Source: Ruania alkalisoli
Lineage (GTDB): Bacteria > Actinomycetota > Actinomycetes > Actinomycetales > Beutenbergiaceae
NCBI RefSeq assembly: GCF_014960965.1
Contig: NZ_CP063169.1
Location: 1,335,581 to 1,399,580, forward strand
Reading direction: 5' to 3'
DNA: 64,000 bases
The notes beneath the pieces were generated by a model that saw nothing but the letters and a program-made list of their open reading frames with translations, did not search any database and had not been told where the DNA came from. Positions 35,818 through 44,459 of this stretch are shown here, piece by piece. Every line of letters starts with the position of its first letter. The first letter of the stretch is position 1. Made by a program: the position numbers and the translations under genes.

Positions 35818-37260
35818 TCAACGCTGGTCTGGGTCGCCCTCGCCGCTGCGGTGGTCCGGATCGCCACTGTCGTCGGGGTGATCCCGTGCCGGCGGGCTCT
35901 GCTCCGGCCGGTCCTCCCCGTCGAGCATGGCGGCCAGGGCCGCATCCATCTCGGAGTCGGCGATCGCCTCCGCCGCGCGCTTGGTGAGGAATTCCCCTGG
36001 TGCGTCCAGATCGGTATCGGTTGGGAACACGTCCGGGTGGGACCACAGCCGGTCCCGACCCTCGACGCCCTGTTCGCGTGCCACCAGCCCCCACAGCGTG
36101 GCCGCATCTCGGGCACGGCGCGGGCGCAACTCAAGACCGACCAGAGAACGGAAGGTGTCCTCTGCGGGGCCGCCGGCCGCGCGCCGTCGGCGAAGCATCT
36201 CCCGCAGCGGGACGGCGTGCGGCAGGTGCGGGGCGACGGCGGCGGCCGTCACCTCCTCCACCCAGCCCTCGACGAGCGCGAGTGCCGTCTCGAGTCGCAG
36301 GAGTGCACGCTCCTGTGCCGGAGTGCGCTGCGGGGAGAAGATGCCGCCCGAGAGCGCGTCCCGCAACTGCTGCATATCTGTCGGGTCGATACTTCGAACT
36401 GCCTCCTCCATCTGCTCGAGGTCGATCTCGATGTTGCGGGCGTACTCCTCGACGGCACCGAACAGATGAGAGCGCAGCCACGGCACGTGGGTGAACAGGC
36501 GGGCATGGGCCGCCTCCCGGACGGCGAGGAAGTGCCACACCTCGTCCTCCGGAGCGTCCAGCCCGTCCGCGAAGGCGCTCACGTTCGCCGGCACCAGCAG
36601 TAGCCCCGGTTCGGTCAGCAGCGGAAGACCGACATCGGTGCCCCCAAAGACCTCCCTCGCGAGCGTTCCTGCTCCCTGCCCCACCTGCATCGCGAAACTT
36701 GCGGCACCGAGGGTGCGCATCATGCCTGACAGGTCGAGCCCGGCCATCGGCATCGCCGCCCCAGGTCCGTCCTGGCCGGCGTCGAGGGTAGTCGCCAGCG
36801 CCTCGGCCACCGATGTTCCGACCGGCTCGGCCACCGCCCGCCAGGTAGGCAACGTGCGCTCGACCCACTCCGCACGTGAGGCCGCGACGGCCTTACCCCC
36901 CGACGGCGGTAGTTCTGTCGCCACATCCAGCCACAGGTCGGCCACCGACAGGGCCGTCCGTACCCGCTCCGCGTCGGCGGCGCTGACGCTGGCATCGCCG
37001 CCGGCGTGGGCGGCCTGACGTGCGACGTCCTTGGCCATCCGCCAGTGACTGTCGGAGTCGTTGCCCGAGGCCATCAGCTGTTGCATCTGTGCCATCGCAG
37101 CCTGCACCTGCGCAGGATCGGTTGGCATCCCGGCTCCGGCGAGCTGCGCCGGATCGATCCCGCTCGCCTCGAACGCTCGCATCGCCTCCTCGGCGCCCTC
37201 GGCCCCCAGCAACTGCTCGAGCATCCGGCGTAGCTGTTCCCGCGCGTTCTCGTCGGCCAT
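35818..37260 (-). CDS. zincin-like DUF2342 protein (Rv3195-like)
   Basis: 480 residues, largely helical. The conserved core FLAVREAAHARLFTHVPWLR takes the place of the HExxH motif of zincins. Here the first His is R248, followed by E249 and H252 (REAAH), so catalysis in the usual way is doubtful. The N-terminus (1-70) is a Glu/Met-rich helical segment; the C-terminus is an acidic Asp/Pro tail. The function is unknown. It is divergent from the PDZ-Lon gene, as in mycobacteria (Rv3195/Rv3194c). Confidence 0.85.
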   Translation of the reverse strand: MADENAREQLRRMLEQLLGAEGAEEAMRAFEASGIDPAQLAGAGMPTDPAQVQAAMAQMQQLMASGNDSDSHWRMAKDVARQAAHAGGDASVSAADAERVRTALSVADLWLDVATELPPSGGKAVAASRAEWVERTLPTWRAVAEPVGTSVAEALATTLDAGQDGPGAAMPMAGLDLSGMMRTLGAASFAMQVGQGAGTLAREVFGGTDVGLPLLTEPGLLLVPANVSAFADGLDAPEDEVWHFLAVREAAHARLFTHVPWLRSHLFGAVEEYARNIEIDLEQMEEAVRSIDPTDMQQLRDALSGGIFSPQRTPAQERALLRLETALALVEGWVEEVTAAAVAPHLPHAVPLREMLRRRRAAGGPAEDTFRSLVGLELRPRRARDAATLWGLVAREQGVEGRDRLWSHPDVFPTDTDLDAPGEFLTKRAAEAIADSEMDAALAAMLDGEDRPEQSPPARDHPDDSGDPDHRSGEGDPDQR

Positions 37261-37366
37261 GCCTCACGGTAACCACACCGCGCTGCATGCGGCACCGTCG
37301 ATATGGTGCCTTTCGCTCAGGGCGCACCCGCCGACAGTGGGTGATCGACAGGGGATGATGGGGGAC

Positions 37367-38464
37367 ATGTCTGCCACACCAGCCCCTGATCGACCGCGTG
37401 TACTGGATCGGATCGGGACGCGATCGATCACGATGACGATCTCCGGGTTCGCCACGCTCGGACTGCTGTTGCTCATGCTTCTCACGCCGGTGCCGTATGC
37501 GGTGCAGGGTGCCGGCCCCACGTTCGACGCACTCGGCGCACTCGAGGAGACCGAGCTGATCACCGTCTCCGGCGCGCAGACGTACCCGACGAGTGGGCAG
37601 CTGCTGCTGACCACGGTGACCACCGCCGGCGGGCCAGGTTTCCCTGTCGATGCCGGAAGCGTGGTGCGGGGGTGGTTAGACCCGGGACGCCGGGTGCTGC
37701 CCGTCGAAGCTGTGATCGATCCGGACGTGACCGCCGAGGAGCAGGACCGGCTCGCCCAGCAGCAGATGAGTTCATCGCAGGAGAACGCAACCGTCGCAGC
37801 CCTGACCGCCCTCGGGTACGACGTGCCGGCCGAGCTGACCATCGTCGGGGCAGATCCGCAGCTGGGCGCGGACGGGATCGTGCGTGAGGGGGATATGCTC
37901 ACCGGCATCGCTGTGGGATCGGAGCGCACCACCGTGACCACCTATCAGCAGCTCGCGGAGGTGCTCGCTGCGACGCCGGGTGGAACGCCGGTCCTGCTCG
38001 AGGTCGACCGGGACGGGGAGAGCACGGATCTGGAGATCGTCACCACCGGCAACGGGGACGGCGGCAGCGTGCTTGGAGTGTTCCTCGACGCCGAGTTCAG
38101 CTATCCGATCGACGTGCAGATCCAGATCGACAACGTCGGTGGCCCGAGCGCCGGCACCATGTTCGCGCTCGGGATCATCGACGAGCTCACCCCGGGGGAG
38201 ATGACCGGGGGGCATGTGGTGGCCGGCACCGGCACCATCAGCCTGGAGGGCACGGTCGGTCCGATCGGCGGGATCACGTTGAAGATGTACGCCGCCGAAC
38301 GCGACGGCGCTGAGTACTTCCTGGCTCCAGCCGCCAACTGCGGTGAGGCTGTCGAGGACATCCCTGACGGCCTCCACGTGGTCAGCGTGAGCACACTGGA
38401 GGAGGCGAGGGACGCCGTCGAGGCCATCGGTGACGGTCAGACGGACGGCCTACCCTCCTGTTGA
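37367..38464 (+). CDS. membrane-anchored PDZ and Lon-type serine protease
   Basis: 365 residues. An N-terminal helix (about 23-45, ISGFATLGLLLLMLLTPVPYA) anchors it; the rest is outside the membrane. A PDZ domain (about 145-225) precedes an S16 Lon proteolytic domain with the catalytic Ser in NVGGPSAGTMFALG and the Lys in GPIGGITLKMYAA. This YlbL-type protease takes part in envelope or division-protein turnover in other bacteria. ATGs at 37355, 37358 and 37367 are in frame; I take the last, 4 bases after GGGGG. A 27-bp hairpin begins at its stop codon. Confidence 0.9.
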   Translation: MSATPAPDRPRVLDRIGTRSITMTISGFATLGLLLLMLLTPVPYAVQGAGPTFDALGALEETELITVSGAQTYPTSGQLLLTTVTTAGGPGFPVDAGSVVRGWLDPGRRVLPVEAVIDPDVTAEEQDRLAQQQMSSSQENATVAALTALGYDVPAELTIVGADPQLGADGIVREGDMLTGIAVGSERTTVTTYQQLAEVLAATPGGTPVLLEVDRDGESTDLEIVTTGNGDGGSVLGVFLDAEFSYPIDVQIQIDNVGGPSAGTMFALGIIDELTPGEMTGGHVVAGTGTISLEGTVGPIGGITLKMYAAERDGAEYFLAPAANCGEAVEDIPDGLHVVSVSTLEEARDAVEAIGDGQTDGLPSC

Positions 38465-38522
38465 CGGAATCGCTCGTCGATCTGGCGGCTGGAGCGCCGC
38501 CAGATCGACGAGCGATTCCGTC
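38463..38522. terminator. 27-bp perfect hairpin, bidirectional terminator
   Basis: The arms 38463-38489 and 38496-38522 are perfectly complementary over 27 bases around the 6-base loop TGGAGC. It fills the gap between the convergent PDZ-Lon and PPA1309-like genes and even includes the last base(s) of the PDZ-Lon stop. It shares the octamer-like core CTCGTCGAT/GTCGTCGAT with the hairpin at 16429-16478. Confidence 0.85.
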
Positions 38523-38525
38523 CCG

Positions 38526-39062
38526 CTAGGCGAGTGTGGCCGAGAGCGCCTGCGCGAGGCCCGGTACCGCGTCCGGGCCGCCACCGACGGCGTCATCGGA
38601 GTCATTCGCTCGCGATCGCAGGGCGCACCAGGTCTCCCCGGTGCGCAGCACCCCGACGGCGATGCGGACGTCCTGCCGTGCGGGGTGGGCCATCAGGAAG
38701 GCGAGCCCTTCGTCCGGGTCCTGCGGCATCTGCGCTTCCGCCTCCGGTGGCACGACCATGCGCTCGACCACGATCGCTGCACCGTCGACAGTCTCCGGCC
38801 ACGCCAGCTGGGCCAGCAGATCCTCGAGAGTTCCGGCCTCCGGCAGACCGTCCTGCTCGATCGAGGTGAGGTGTTCGGGATCCTCGCCGGCTCCGGCGGG
38901 GAGCTCGTGGACCAACTGGGGGCTGGTGGTGAGGATCTGGCTGGTCCGCACCAGCGAGAACACGGCGATCTCGGAATCCCAGCCACGGCCTGCGACGTGC
39001 CGTTCGATCTCGGTCGTGGCCACGGCGAGGGAGCGGGTACGTGCGCTCAGCTCAGACGTCAT
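38526..39062 (-). CDS. PPA1309-family protein, unknown function
   Basis: 178 residues from ATG 39062 (TSELSARTRSLAVATTEIER at the N-terminus). A segment GWDSEIAVFSLVRT and a late segment DEGLAFLMAHPARQDVRIAVG are typical of the actinobacterial family found next to UPF0182 genes. It appears soluble and the function is unknown. It diverges from the UPF0182 gene. Confidence 0.8.
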   Translation of the reverse strand: MTSELSARTRSLAVATTEIERHVAGRGWDSEIAVFSLVRTSQILTTSPQLVHELPAGAGEDPEHLTSIEQDGLPEAGTLEDLLAQLAWPETVDGAAIVVERMVVPPEAEAQMPQDPDEGLAFLMAHPARQDVRIAVGVLRTGETWCALRSRANDSDDAVGGGPDAVPGLAQALSATLA

Positions 39063-39214
39063 GGTCACATGGTCGCAGCCGGGCGCAGGTATGCGAAACT
39101 TCATGGACGGCTCATGCGTTGGTAGCAGTGAGGGTCCGTACGTGGTCGTGCCCGGCCGCCCCGGTTCCTCACGCCGAGCCGACCGACTCCGACGACGACC
39201 ACGAGGTGTAGTTC

Positions 39215-42200
39215 GTGTCATCCGCCGCAAGCCGACCCACAGCCCCTACCGGGGCACGCCGCCGTGGACCGCTCCTGCCCACTCTGCTGGTCATCGCCGG
39301 CATCGTGGTGGCATTCCTGATCCTGGCCCGGTTCTGGACCGAATGGCTGTGGTTCGAGCAGCTCGGTTTCAGCCAGGTCATCCGGACCGAGTGGCTCAGC
39401 AGGGCAATTCTGTTCGTCATCGCCTTCCTGGTGATGGGCGGCGCCCTCTGGATCAACCTGCGGCTCGCGTACCGCAACCGCCCGATGTACGTGCCGACGA
39501 CGCCACAGCAGCAGGACCTTGACCGCTACCGCGAAGCGTTCGAGCCGCTGCGCCGGGTGGTCTTCACCGGTGGGCCGATCGTCGCAGGCTTCTTCGCAGG
39601 CTCCGCTGCTACGGCGCAGTGGCAGAACGCCCTGCTGGCGTTCAACGGCAACGCCTGGGGTTCGGCTGACCCGCAGCACGGGATCGACCTGTCGTTCTAC
39701 GTCTTCGTGCTCCCGTTCGTGCGGTTCATCGTCTCGTTCCTGATGACCACGGCGATCATCACCGCGATCGCGACGATCTTCACCCACTACCTCTACGGAG
39801 CGCTGCAGCCAGCTGGGAACGGCGAGCGGATCACCCGTGCGGCGCGGATCCACACGGCCGTTCTCGCCGCTGTCATTGTCGCGATGATCGCCGCCAACTA
39901 CTGGCTGGACAGGTACTCGATCCTGTCCAATCAGGGCGATCGGTTCGACGGCGCCTCCTTCACCGACATCAACGCTGTCCTTCCCGCGAAGGCGATCCTG
40001 GCCGCCGTGGCGGTGTTCGTCGCGCTGCTGTTCGTGTGGACCGGGGTTCGCGGCAACTGGCGACTGCCGGCCGTCGGTGTGGCGCTCATGGTGGTGTCCG
40101 GGATCCTCGTCGGCGGTGCCTACCCGGCGATCGTGCAGTCGGTGCGAGTCAACCCGAACGCGCAGTCCCTGGAGGCCGAGTACATCCAGCGCAATATCGA
40201 AGCCACCTATGACGCCTACGGCCTGGATAGCGTCGAGGTGGAGCGGTACGAGGCGAACACCGTGGCTGAGGCCGGTGCGTTGCGTGAAGACGCCGACTCA
40301 ACGGCCAGCATCCGCCTGCTCGACCCCAATATCGTCTCCCCGACATTCCGGCAGCTCCAGCAGAACCGGCAGTACTACGACTTCCGCGAAACGCTGTCGG
40401 TGGACCGCTATGACGTTGACGGCCAGAGCACGGACACCGTGATCGCCGTCCGAGAACTCAACCTCGAAGGATCGCAGGAGCGCACCTGGGTCAACGACCA
40501 CACCGTGTTCACGCACGGCTTCGGCGTCGTCGCCGCACAGGGAAACACCATCTCTTCGGACGGTCGGCCGGAGTTCATGGAGCGAGGTATCCCCAGCACG
40601 GGAGTGCTCGGTGAGTACGAGCCGCGGATCTACTTCAGCCCCAACTCCCCGGACTACTCGATCGTGGGTGCCCCGGAGGGTACCCCGCCGTGGGAGCTGG
40701 ACTACCCGGACGACGCGGCGCCCAACGGGCAGGTCAACACGACCTTCAGCGGCGACGGTGGCCCTGCGATCGGGGGCTTCTTCAACAAGCTCCTCTACGC
40801 TGCCCGTTTCGGTAGCGAGCAGATCCTGTTCTCCGACCGGGTGACCGACGAGTCGCAGATCCTGTACTACCGCGACCCGGTCGAGCGTGTCTCGCGGGTC
40901 GCGCCGTTCCTGACCACCGAGGGCTCGACCTACCCGGCTGTCGTGGACGCCAACGACGACGGGATGGGTGAGGTCGTCTGGGTCGTGGACGCCTACACCA
41001 CGTCGAACGAGTACCCCTATTCGGCCCGGCAGGAGCTGGAGTCGGCCATCACCGATTCCCTCACGGAGTCCGAGCAGCTCGCGGCGGTGGCACTGCCGGA
41101 GTACATCAACTACATCCGCAACTCCGTCAAGGCAGTGGTCAACGCCTATGACGGTTCGGTGACCCTGTATGCGTGGGATCCGGAGGATCCGGTGCTGCAG
41201 ACGTGGATGGACATCTTCCCCGGTTCGATCCGCCCCATGGAGGAGATCAACGGGGACCTGATGAGCCACCTGCGCTATCCGGAGGACCTGTTCAAGGTCC
41301 AGCGCGAACTGCTCACCGAGTACCACGTGACCGACGCCGCGACGTTCTACACCGGTGGTGACTTCTGGCGGATTCCGGACGACCCGGCGCAGGCCGATGT
41401 GCCGCAGCCGCCGTACTACCTCACGTTGGCCATGCCCGGGCAGGAGCAGGCGAACTTCTCGCTCACCTCCTCGTTCATCATCGACAGTGACGAACGGAAC
41501 GTGCTGACCGGGTTCATGGCGGTCAACGCGGAACCGGGTGAGACTGCCGGGGAGATCTCTGAGGACTACGGCACGATCACGTTGCTGGAACTGCCGCGTG
41601 ACGTGACCGTGCCCGGCCCAGGGCAGGTGCAGAACAACTTCGACTCCGATACCGCAGCGGCGAACGAGCTGAACATTCTCAGCCGCGGCGGGTCGCAGGT
41701 GCTCCCGGGCAACCTGCTCACTCTGCCTGTCGGCGGCGGTGTGTTGTACGTACAGCCGGTGTACGTCCAATCCACCGGTGGAACCCAGTTCCCACTACTG
41801 CGGCGCGTGCTCGTGGCATTCGGTGATGAGATCGGGTTCGCCCAGACCTTGGACGAGGCGCTCGACCAGGTCTTCGAGGGCGACTCCGGAGCGAATGCAG
41901 GTGACGCCGAGGTCGAACCGGAGCCTGACGGTACCGATGGCGGCACAGATGACGGGTCCGGCGACGGAACCGATGACGGGTCCGGTGACATCCCCGCCGA
42001 CGCGCAGCAGCGTCTCAATGCGGCGCTCGCCGAGGCCGGGCAGGCGATCGAGGACTCCAACGCCGCGCTCGCCAATAGCGACTGGACCGCCTACGGCGAA
42101 GCCCAGGATCGCTTGCAGGCCGCGTTGGAGGATGCCATCGCTGCTGAGGCCGAGATCAGCGGCGAAGCTCCTGCCGATGCTCCGACGGACGAACCGGCCG

Positions 42201-42220
42201 ACGAACCCGCGGACGGCTGA
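39215..42220 (+). CDS. UPF0182 large membrane protein
   Basis: 1001 residues. Seven transmembrane helices occupy about residues 20-300 (first: LLPTLLVIAGIVVAFLILAR). A very large extracytoplasmic region follows with family segments such as EAEYIQRNIEATYDAYGL, NRQYYDF and NYIRNSVKAVVNAYDGSV. The last about 110 residues are acidic and repetitive (GTDDGSGD duplicated), then a helical stretch, which is longer than the conserved family. The function is unknown. The homologue is Rv3193c. GTG 39215 has CGAGGTG upstream. Confidence 0.92.
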   Translation: MSSAASRPTAPTGARRRGPLLPTLLVIAGIVVAFLILARFWTEWLWFEQLGFSQVIRTEWLSRAILFVIAFLVMGGALWINLRLAYRNRPMYVPTTPQQQDLDRYREAFEPLRRVVFTGGPIVAGFFAGSAATAQWQNALLAFNGNAWGSADPQHGIDLSFYVFVLPFVRFIVSFLMTTAIITAIATIFTHYLYGALQPAGNGERITRAARIHTAVLAAVIVAMIAANYWLDRYSILSNQGDRFDGASFTDINAVLPAKAILAAVAVFVALLFVWTGVRGNWRLPAVGVALMVVSGILVGGAYPAIVQSVRVNPNAQSLEAEYIQRNIEATYDAYGLDSVEVERYEANTVAEAGALREDADSTASIRLLDPNIVSPTFRQLQQNRQYYDFRETLSVDRYDVDGQSTDTVIAVRELNLEGSQERTWVNDHTVFTHGFGVVAAQGNTISSDGRPEFMERGIPSTGVLGEYEPRIYFSPNSPDYSIVGAPEGTPPWELDYPDDAAPNGQVNTTFSGDGGPAIGGFFNKLLYAARFGSEQILFSDRVTDESQILYYRDPVERVSRVAPFLTTEGSTYPAVVDANDDGMGEVVWVVDAYTTSNEYPYSARQELESAITDSLTESEQLAAVALPEYINYIRNSVKAVVNAYDGSVTLYAWDPEDPVLQTWMDIFPGSIRPMEEINGDLMSHLRYPEDLFKVQRELLTEYHVTDAATFYTGGDFWRIPDDPAQADVPQPPYYLTLAMPGQEQANFSLTSSFIIDSDERNVLTGFMAVNAEPGETAGEISEDYGTITLLELPRDVTVPGPGQVQNNFDSDTAAANELNILSRGGSQVLPGNLLTLPVGGGVLYVQPVYVQSTGGTQFPLLRRVLVAFGDEIGFAQTLDEALDQVFEGDSGANAGDAEVEPEPDGTDGGTDDGSGDGTDDGSGDIPADAQQRLNAALAEAGQAIEDSNAALANSDWTAYGEAQDRLQAALEDAIAAEAEISGEAPADAPTDEPADEPADG

Positions 42221-42235
42221 TCCCACCCCGCCGAA

Positions 42236-42282
42236 CGCTGAGTTGCTCGGGGTTCTCGCATGAGATGCCGAGCAACTCAGCG
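42236..42282 (+). terminator. hairpin after the UPF0182 gene
   Basis: Perfect 15-base arms (CGCTGAGTTGCTCGG 42236-42250, complement 42268-42282) enclose a 17-base loop that contains a smaller hairpin (TCTC/GAGA). It lies 16 bases after the stop and before the tRNA gene. Confidence 0.8.
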
Positions 42283-42365
42283 CTCGACGGCGAACTGGTG
42301 TGATCGGGCATACACCGGCAGGATTTGATCCCCCTCGGTTCGCCCCGTAGAGTGGTGTTCACCGA

Positions 42366-42442
42366 CGCGGGGTGGAGCAGTTCGGTAGCTCGCCGGGCTC
42401 ATAACCCGGAGGTCGGAGGTTCAAATCCTCCCCCCGCCACCA
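42366..42442 (+). tRNA. initiator tRNA-fMet (CAT)
   Basis: 77 bases form a full cloverleaf with anticodon CAT (GGGCTCATAACCC). Initiator marks are present: three consecutive G-C pairs in the anticodon stem (GGG/CCC) and an unpaired first position. The acceptor is C1 opposite C72, where E. coli has C1-A72. The T arm GGAGGTTCAAATCCTCC is intact, and the CCA end is encoded (42440-42442). Confidence 0.95.
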
Positions 42443-42447
42443 GAACA

Positions 42448-42479
42448 CGAAGGCCCCGATCTACGGATCGGGGCCTTCG
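42448..42479. terminator. 14-bp hairpin after the initiator tRNA
   Basis: Perfect arms CGAAGGCCCCGATC (42448-42461) and complement (42466-42479) with a TACG tetraloop follow the tRNA by 5 bases. The structure is symmetric and can also stop minus-strand transcription leaving the alditol oxidase gene. Confidence 0.9.
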
Positions 42480-42532
42480 TCGTACTCGTCCAGAGTCGCG
42501 CCCATGTCGGGCGTCGTCGCATCCGACCAGGC

Positions 42533-43762
42533 TCACCTGCCCAGGACGACGCGCTCCAGGAAGTCGTTGGAGAACTTGCCCTCTGGGTCGTAGCGGCTCA
42601 CCAGTGACCGGAAGTCACCGATGCGCGGGTACATGCCGGCAATCCGATCGGGGTCCATCGTGAACCACTTGCCCCAGTGCGGACGTGCTTCCAGCTCGGC
42701 GAGTGCTTCCTCGATCTTGCCCAGCAGTGCCCGCACCTTGCCCGGCTCCGGATGCAGCGTGAAATGGATCGCCACGGTGTCCCGCCCGTAGGAGCCCGAC
42801 AGCCACAGCTCGTCAGCGGCCACGGTGCGGATCTCGCAGGTCTGCAGCAGTGGCGCGATGATCGGTCCCAGTTCACGCAACGCCTCGAACGCCGCCACCG
42901 CCTGGTGGCGCGGCAGCAGGTACTCGGCCTGGATCTCCCGCCCGCTGCTCGGAGTGAACCCCATCTTGAAGTGCGGCAGCCGGTCCTGCCACGGCCCGGG
43001 CTCACCGAGTTGCTCGGTGCAGTTCACGGGATCGCGGCCAGCCGGATGGGCCTTGCGCACGGCCGCCTTGCCTACTGGCAGCCCCGCCTCGCCCTCGCGA
43101 CTCTTCAGCCATACACTCACCGTCGGTTCGTTCCAACGGGTGAAGATGCTCACGCTGTAGGCCGCCGAGGTGAGGGCATCGAAATCGGTGAGTACGTACT
43201 CCCACGGCACCTCGTCGACGACGTACTGCGCCACCTCGTAGGTCGGTTCCACACGCAGGGTCACCGTGGTCAGCACTCCGAGTGCCCCTAGGTGCACCAC
43301 GGCGCCGAGGAAGTCATCGTCTTCGGCGGTCAGAATCTGCAGCTCACCATCGGCGTCGATGAGCTCGAGTCCGACCACCTCGGCGGCCAGGCTGCCCACG
43401 CGGTCGCCGGATCCGTGAGTTCCGGTTCCGATCGCTCCGGCTACGGCGATATGCGGTAGTGAGGCCATGGCCCCGAGTGCCCAGCCCGCCCGGTGTAGTT
43501 CGGTGGCGAGGTCGCCGTAGCGCGTGCCGGCGCTCACGGTGACCGTGTGATCCTCGCTGTTGACGTGCACGGTACGCGGCAGCGCTTCCATGCTGATGAG
43601 CTCGCCGGGGGAGTCCGGCAAGTCGTGGAAGGAGTGCCGTGACCCCAGGGCCCGGATCTTCGGCGTTTCGGCCACGATCCGGCGCACCGCGTTCAGCGTG
43701 TCCGGCTGGTGGATCGTCGTGGCCCGGTAGGTGTAGGAGCCGGCCCAGTTCTCTTCGGTCAT
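42533..43762 (-). CDS. alditol/xylitol oxidase-like FAD enzyme (AldO family)
   Basis: 409 residues. The FAD-binding domain carries GSRHSF with H43 at the position of the histidine that binds FAD covalently in Streptomyces AldO. Further matches are MASLPHIAVAGAIGTGTHGSG, NCTEQLGEPGPW, LQTCEIRTVAADELWLS and the end segment ARPHWGKWFTMD. Such enzymes oxidise the C1 alcohol of alditols to aldehydes and reduce O2 to H2O2. ATG 43762 has GAGGACGTGAG upstream. It closes the minus-strand gene chain from 50248, 28 bases behind the previous gene. Confidence 0.88.
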   Translation of the reverse strand: MTEENWAGSYTYRATTIHQPDTLNAVRRIVAETPKIRALGSRHSFHDLPDSPGELISMEALPRTVHVNSEDHTVTVSAGTRYGDLATELHRAGWALGAMASLPHIAVAGAIGTGTHGSGDRVGSLAAEVVGLELIDADGELQILTAEDDDFLGAVVHLGALGVLTTVTLRVEPTYEVAQYVVDEVPWEYVLTDFDALTSAAYSVSIFTRWNEPTVSVWLKSREGEAGLPVGKAAVRKAHPAGRDPVNCTEQLGEPGPWQDRLPHFKMGFTPSSGREIQAEYLLPRHQAVAAFEALRELGPIIAPLLQTCEIRTVAADELWLSGSYGRDTVAIHFTLHPEPGKVRALLGKIEEALAELEARPHWGKWFTMDPDRIAGMYPRIGDFRSLVSRYDPEGKFSNDFLERVVLGR

Positions 43763-43790
43763 CTCACGTCCTCGTCTCAAGCGCGCACCG

Positions 43791-44459
43791 TCAGTCTTCC
43801 AGTCTCGACCACGTCCACGTCTCGTCGACATGGCTGGTGGATCGCTCGGCTGCAAGTTCAGCGCGTTCGCGGCGGTGCAGCGCCCGTCCGGTCGAGGCGA
43901 TCACGACCAGGCCCACGCCGATCACGACCAGGCTGGGCCATGCAGGGCCATCGACCTCTACCATCGCCAGTGCACCGCACGCCTGGGCCACGGCCTGCGC
44001 TGCGAGCGCCGGTGCCACTCCCGCACGAAGCGCCGCCAGCTCCACCGTTGCCTTCGGTCCCAGGTCGCCGGCGCGGCGGCACAGATGCACCATGAGGTGC
44101 AGTCCTGCGAGCACGACGGCGGTGCGTACCATCTCCGGCGTGCCCAGCATGGTCTCGGCGTCAGCCGGGTGCGTCACCTGGTACACGGCCACTGCCAGCA
44201 CACCGATGGCGGGCACGGGCCCGTGCGGTACCACGGCGACCACGACGGCCAGCAGCGCGGCGATGACCAGGGTGGCTGCGCCGTCGGCGATCACCACGCC
44301 GACCACGGCCAGGGCCGCAGCCGCCAGCACCCGCAACGTCCATGCGGGCACGGCGGTCCCGGTACGTACCAGCACCACGGGATCGGGGCGTTGCCGCGGC
44401 TCTCGGGCCGCTGTGAACCAGTCGAGCACGGCGCCAGAGTGAGTGCCATCGTTGGTCAC
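43791..44459 (-). CDS. membrane protein of the MoxR-DUF58 cluster, unknown
   Basis: 222 residues from GTG 44459, whose GTGA overlaps the DUF58 stop. There are about five hydrophobic segments (for example LAAAALAVVGVVIADGAATL) and a short charged tail. No domain is recognised. In related clusters a transglutaminase-type membrane protein often follows DUF58; this protein is far shorter and lacks such a domain. Confidence 0.7.
   Translation of the reverse strand: MTNDGTHSGAVLDWFTAAREPRQRPDPVVLVRTGTAVPAWTLRVLAAAALAVVGVVIADGAATLVIAALLAVVVAVVPHGPVPAIGVLAVAVYQVTHPADAETMLGTPEMVRTAVVLAGLHLMVHLCRRAGDLGPKATVELAALRAGVAPALAAQAVAQACGALAMVEVDGPAWPSLVVIGVGLVVIASTGRALHRRERAELAAERSTSHVDETWTWSRLED

Noticed and set aside
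40298-41770. 490-codon minus-strand frame within the UPF0182 gene
   Set aside because: It is antisense to a well-supported family protein and its product is a His/Arg/Val-rich shadow without domains.
42366-42442. Initiator tRNA considered as an integration site
   Set aside because: No integrase, direct repeat of the tRNA end or mobile gene lies on either side.
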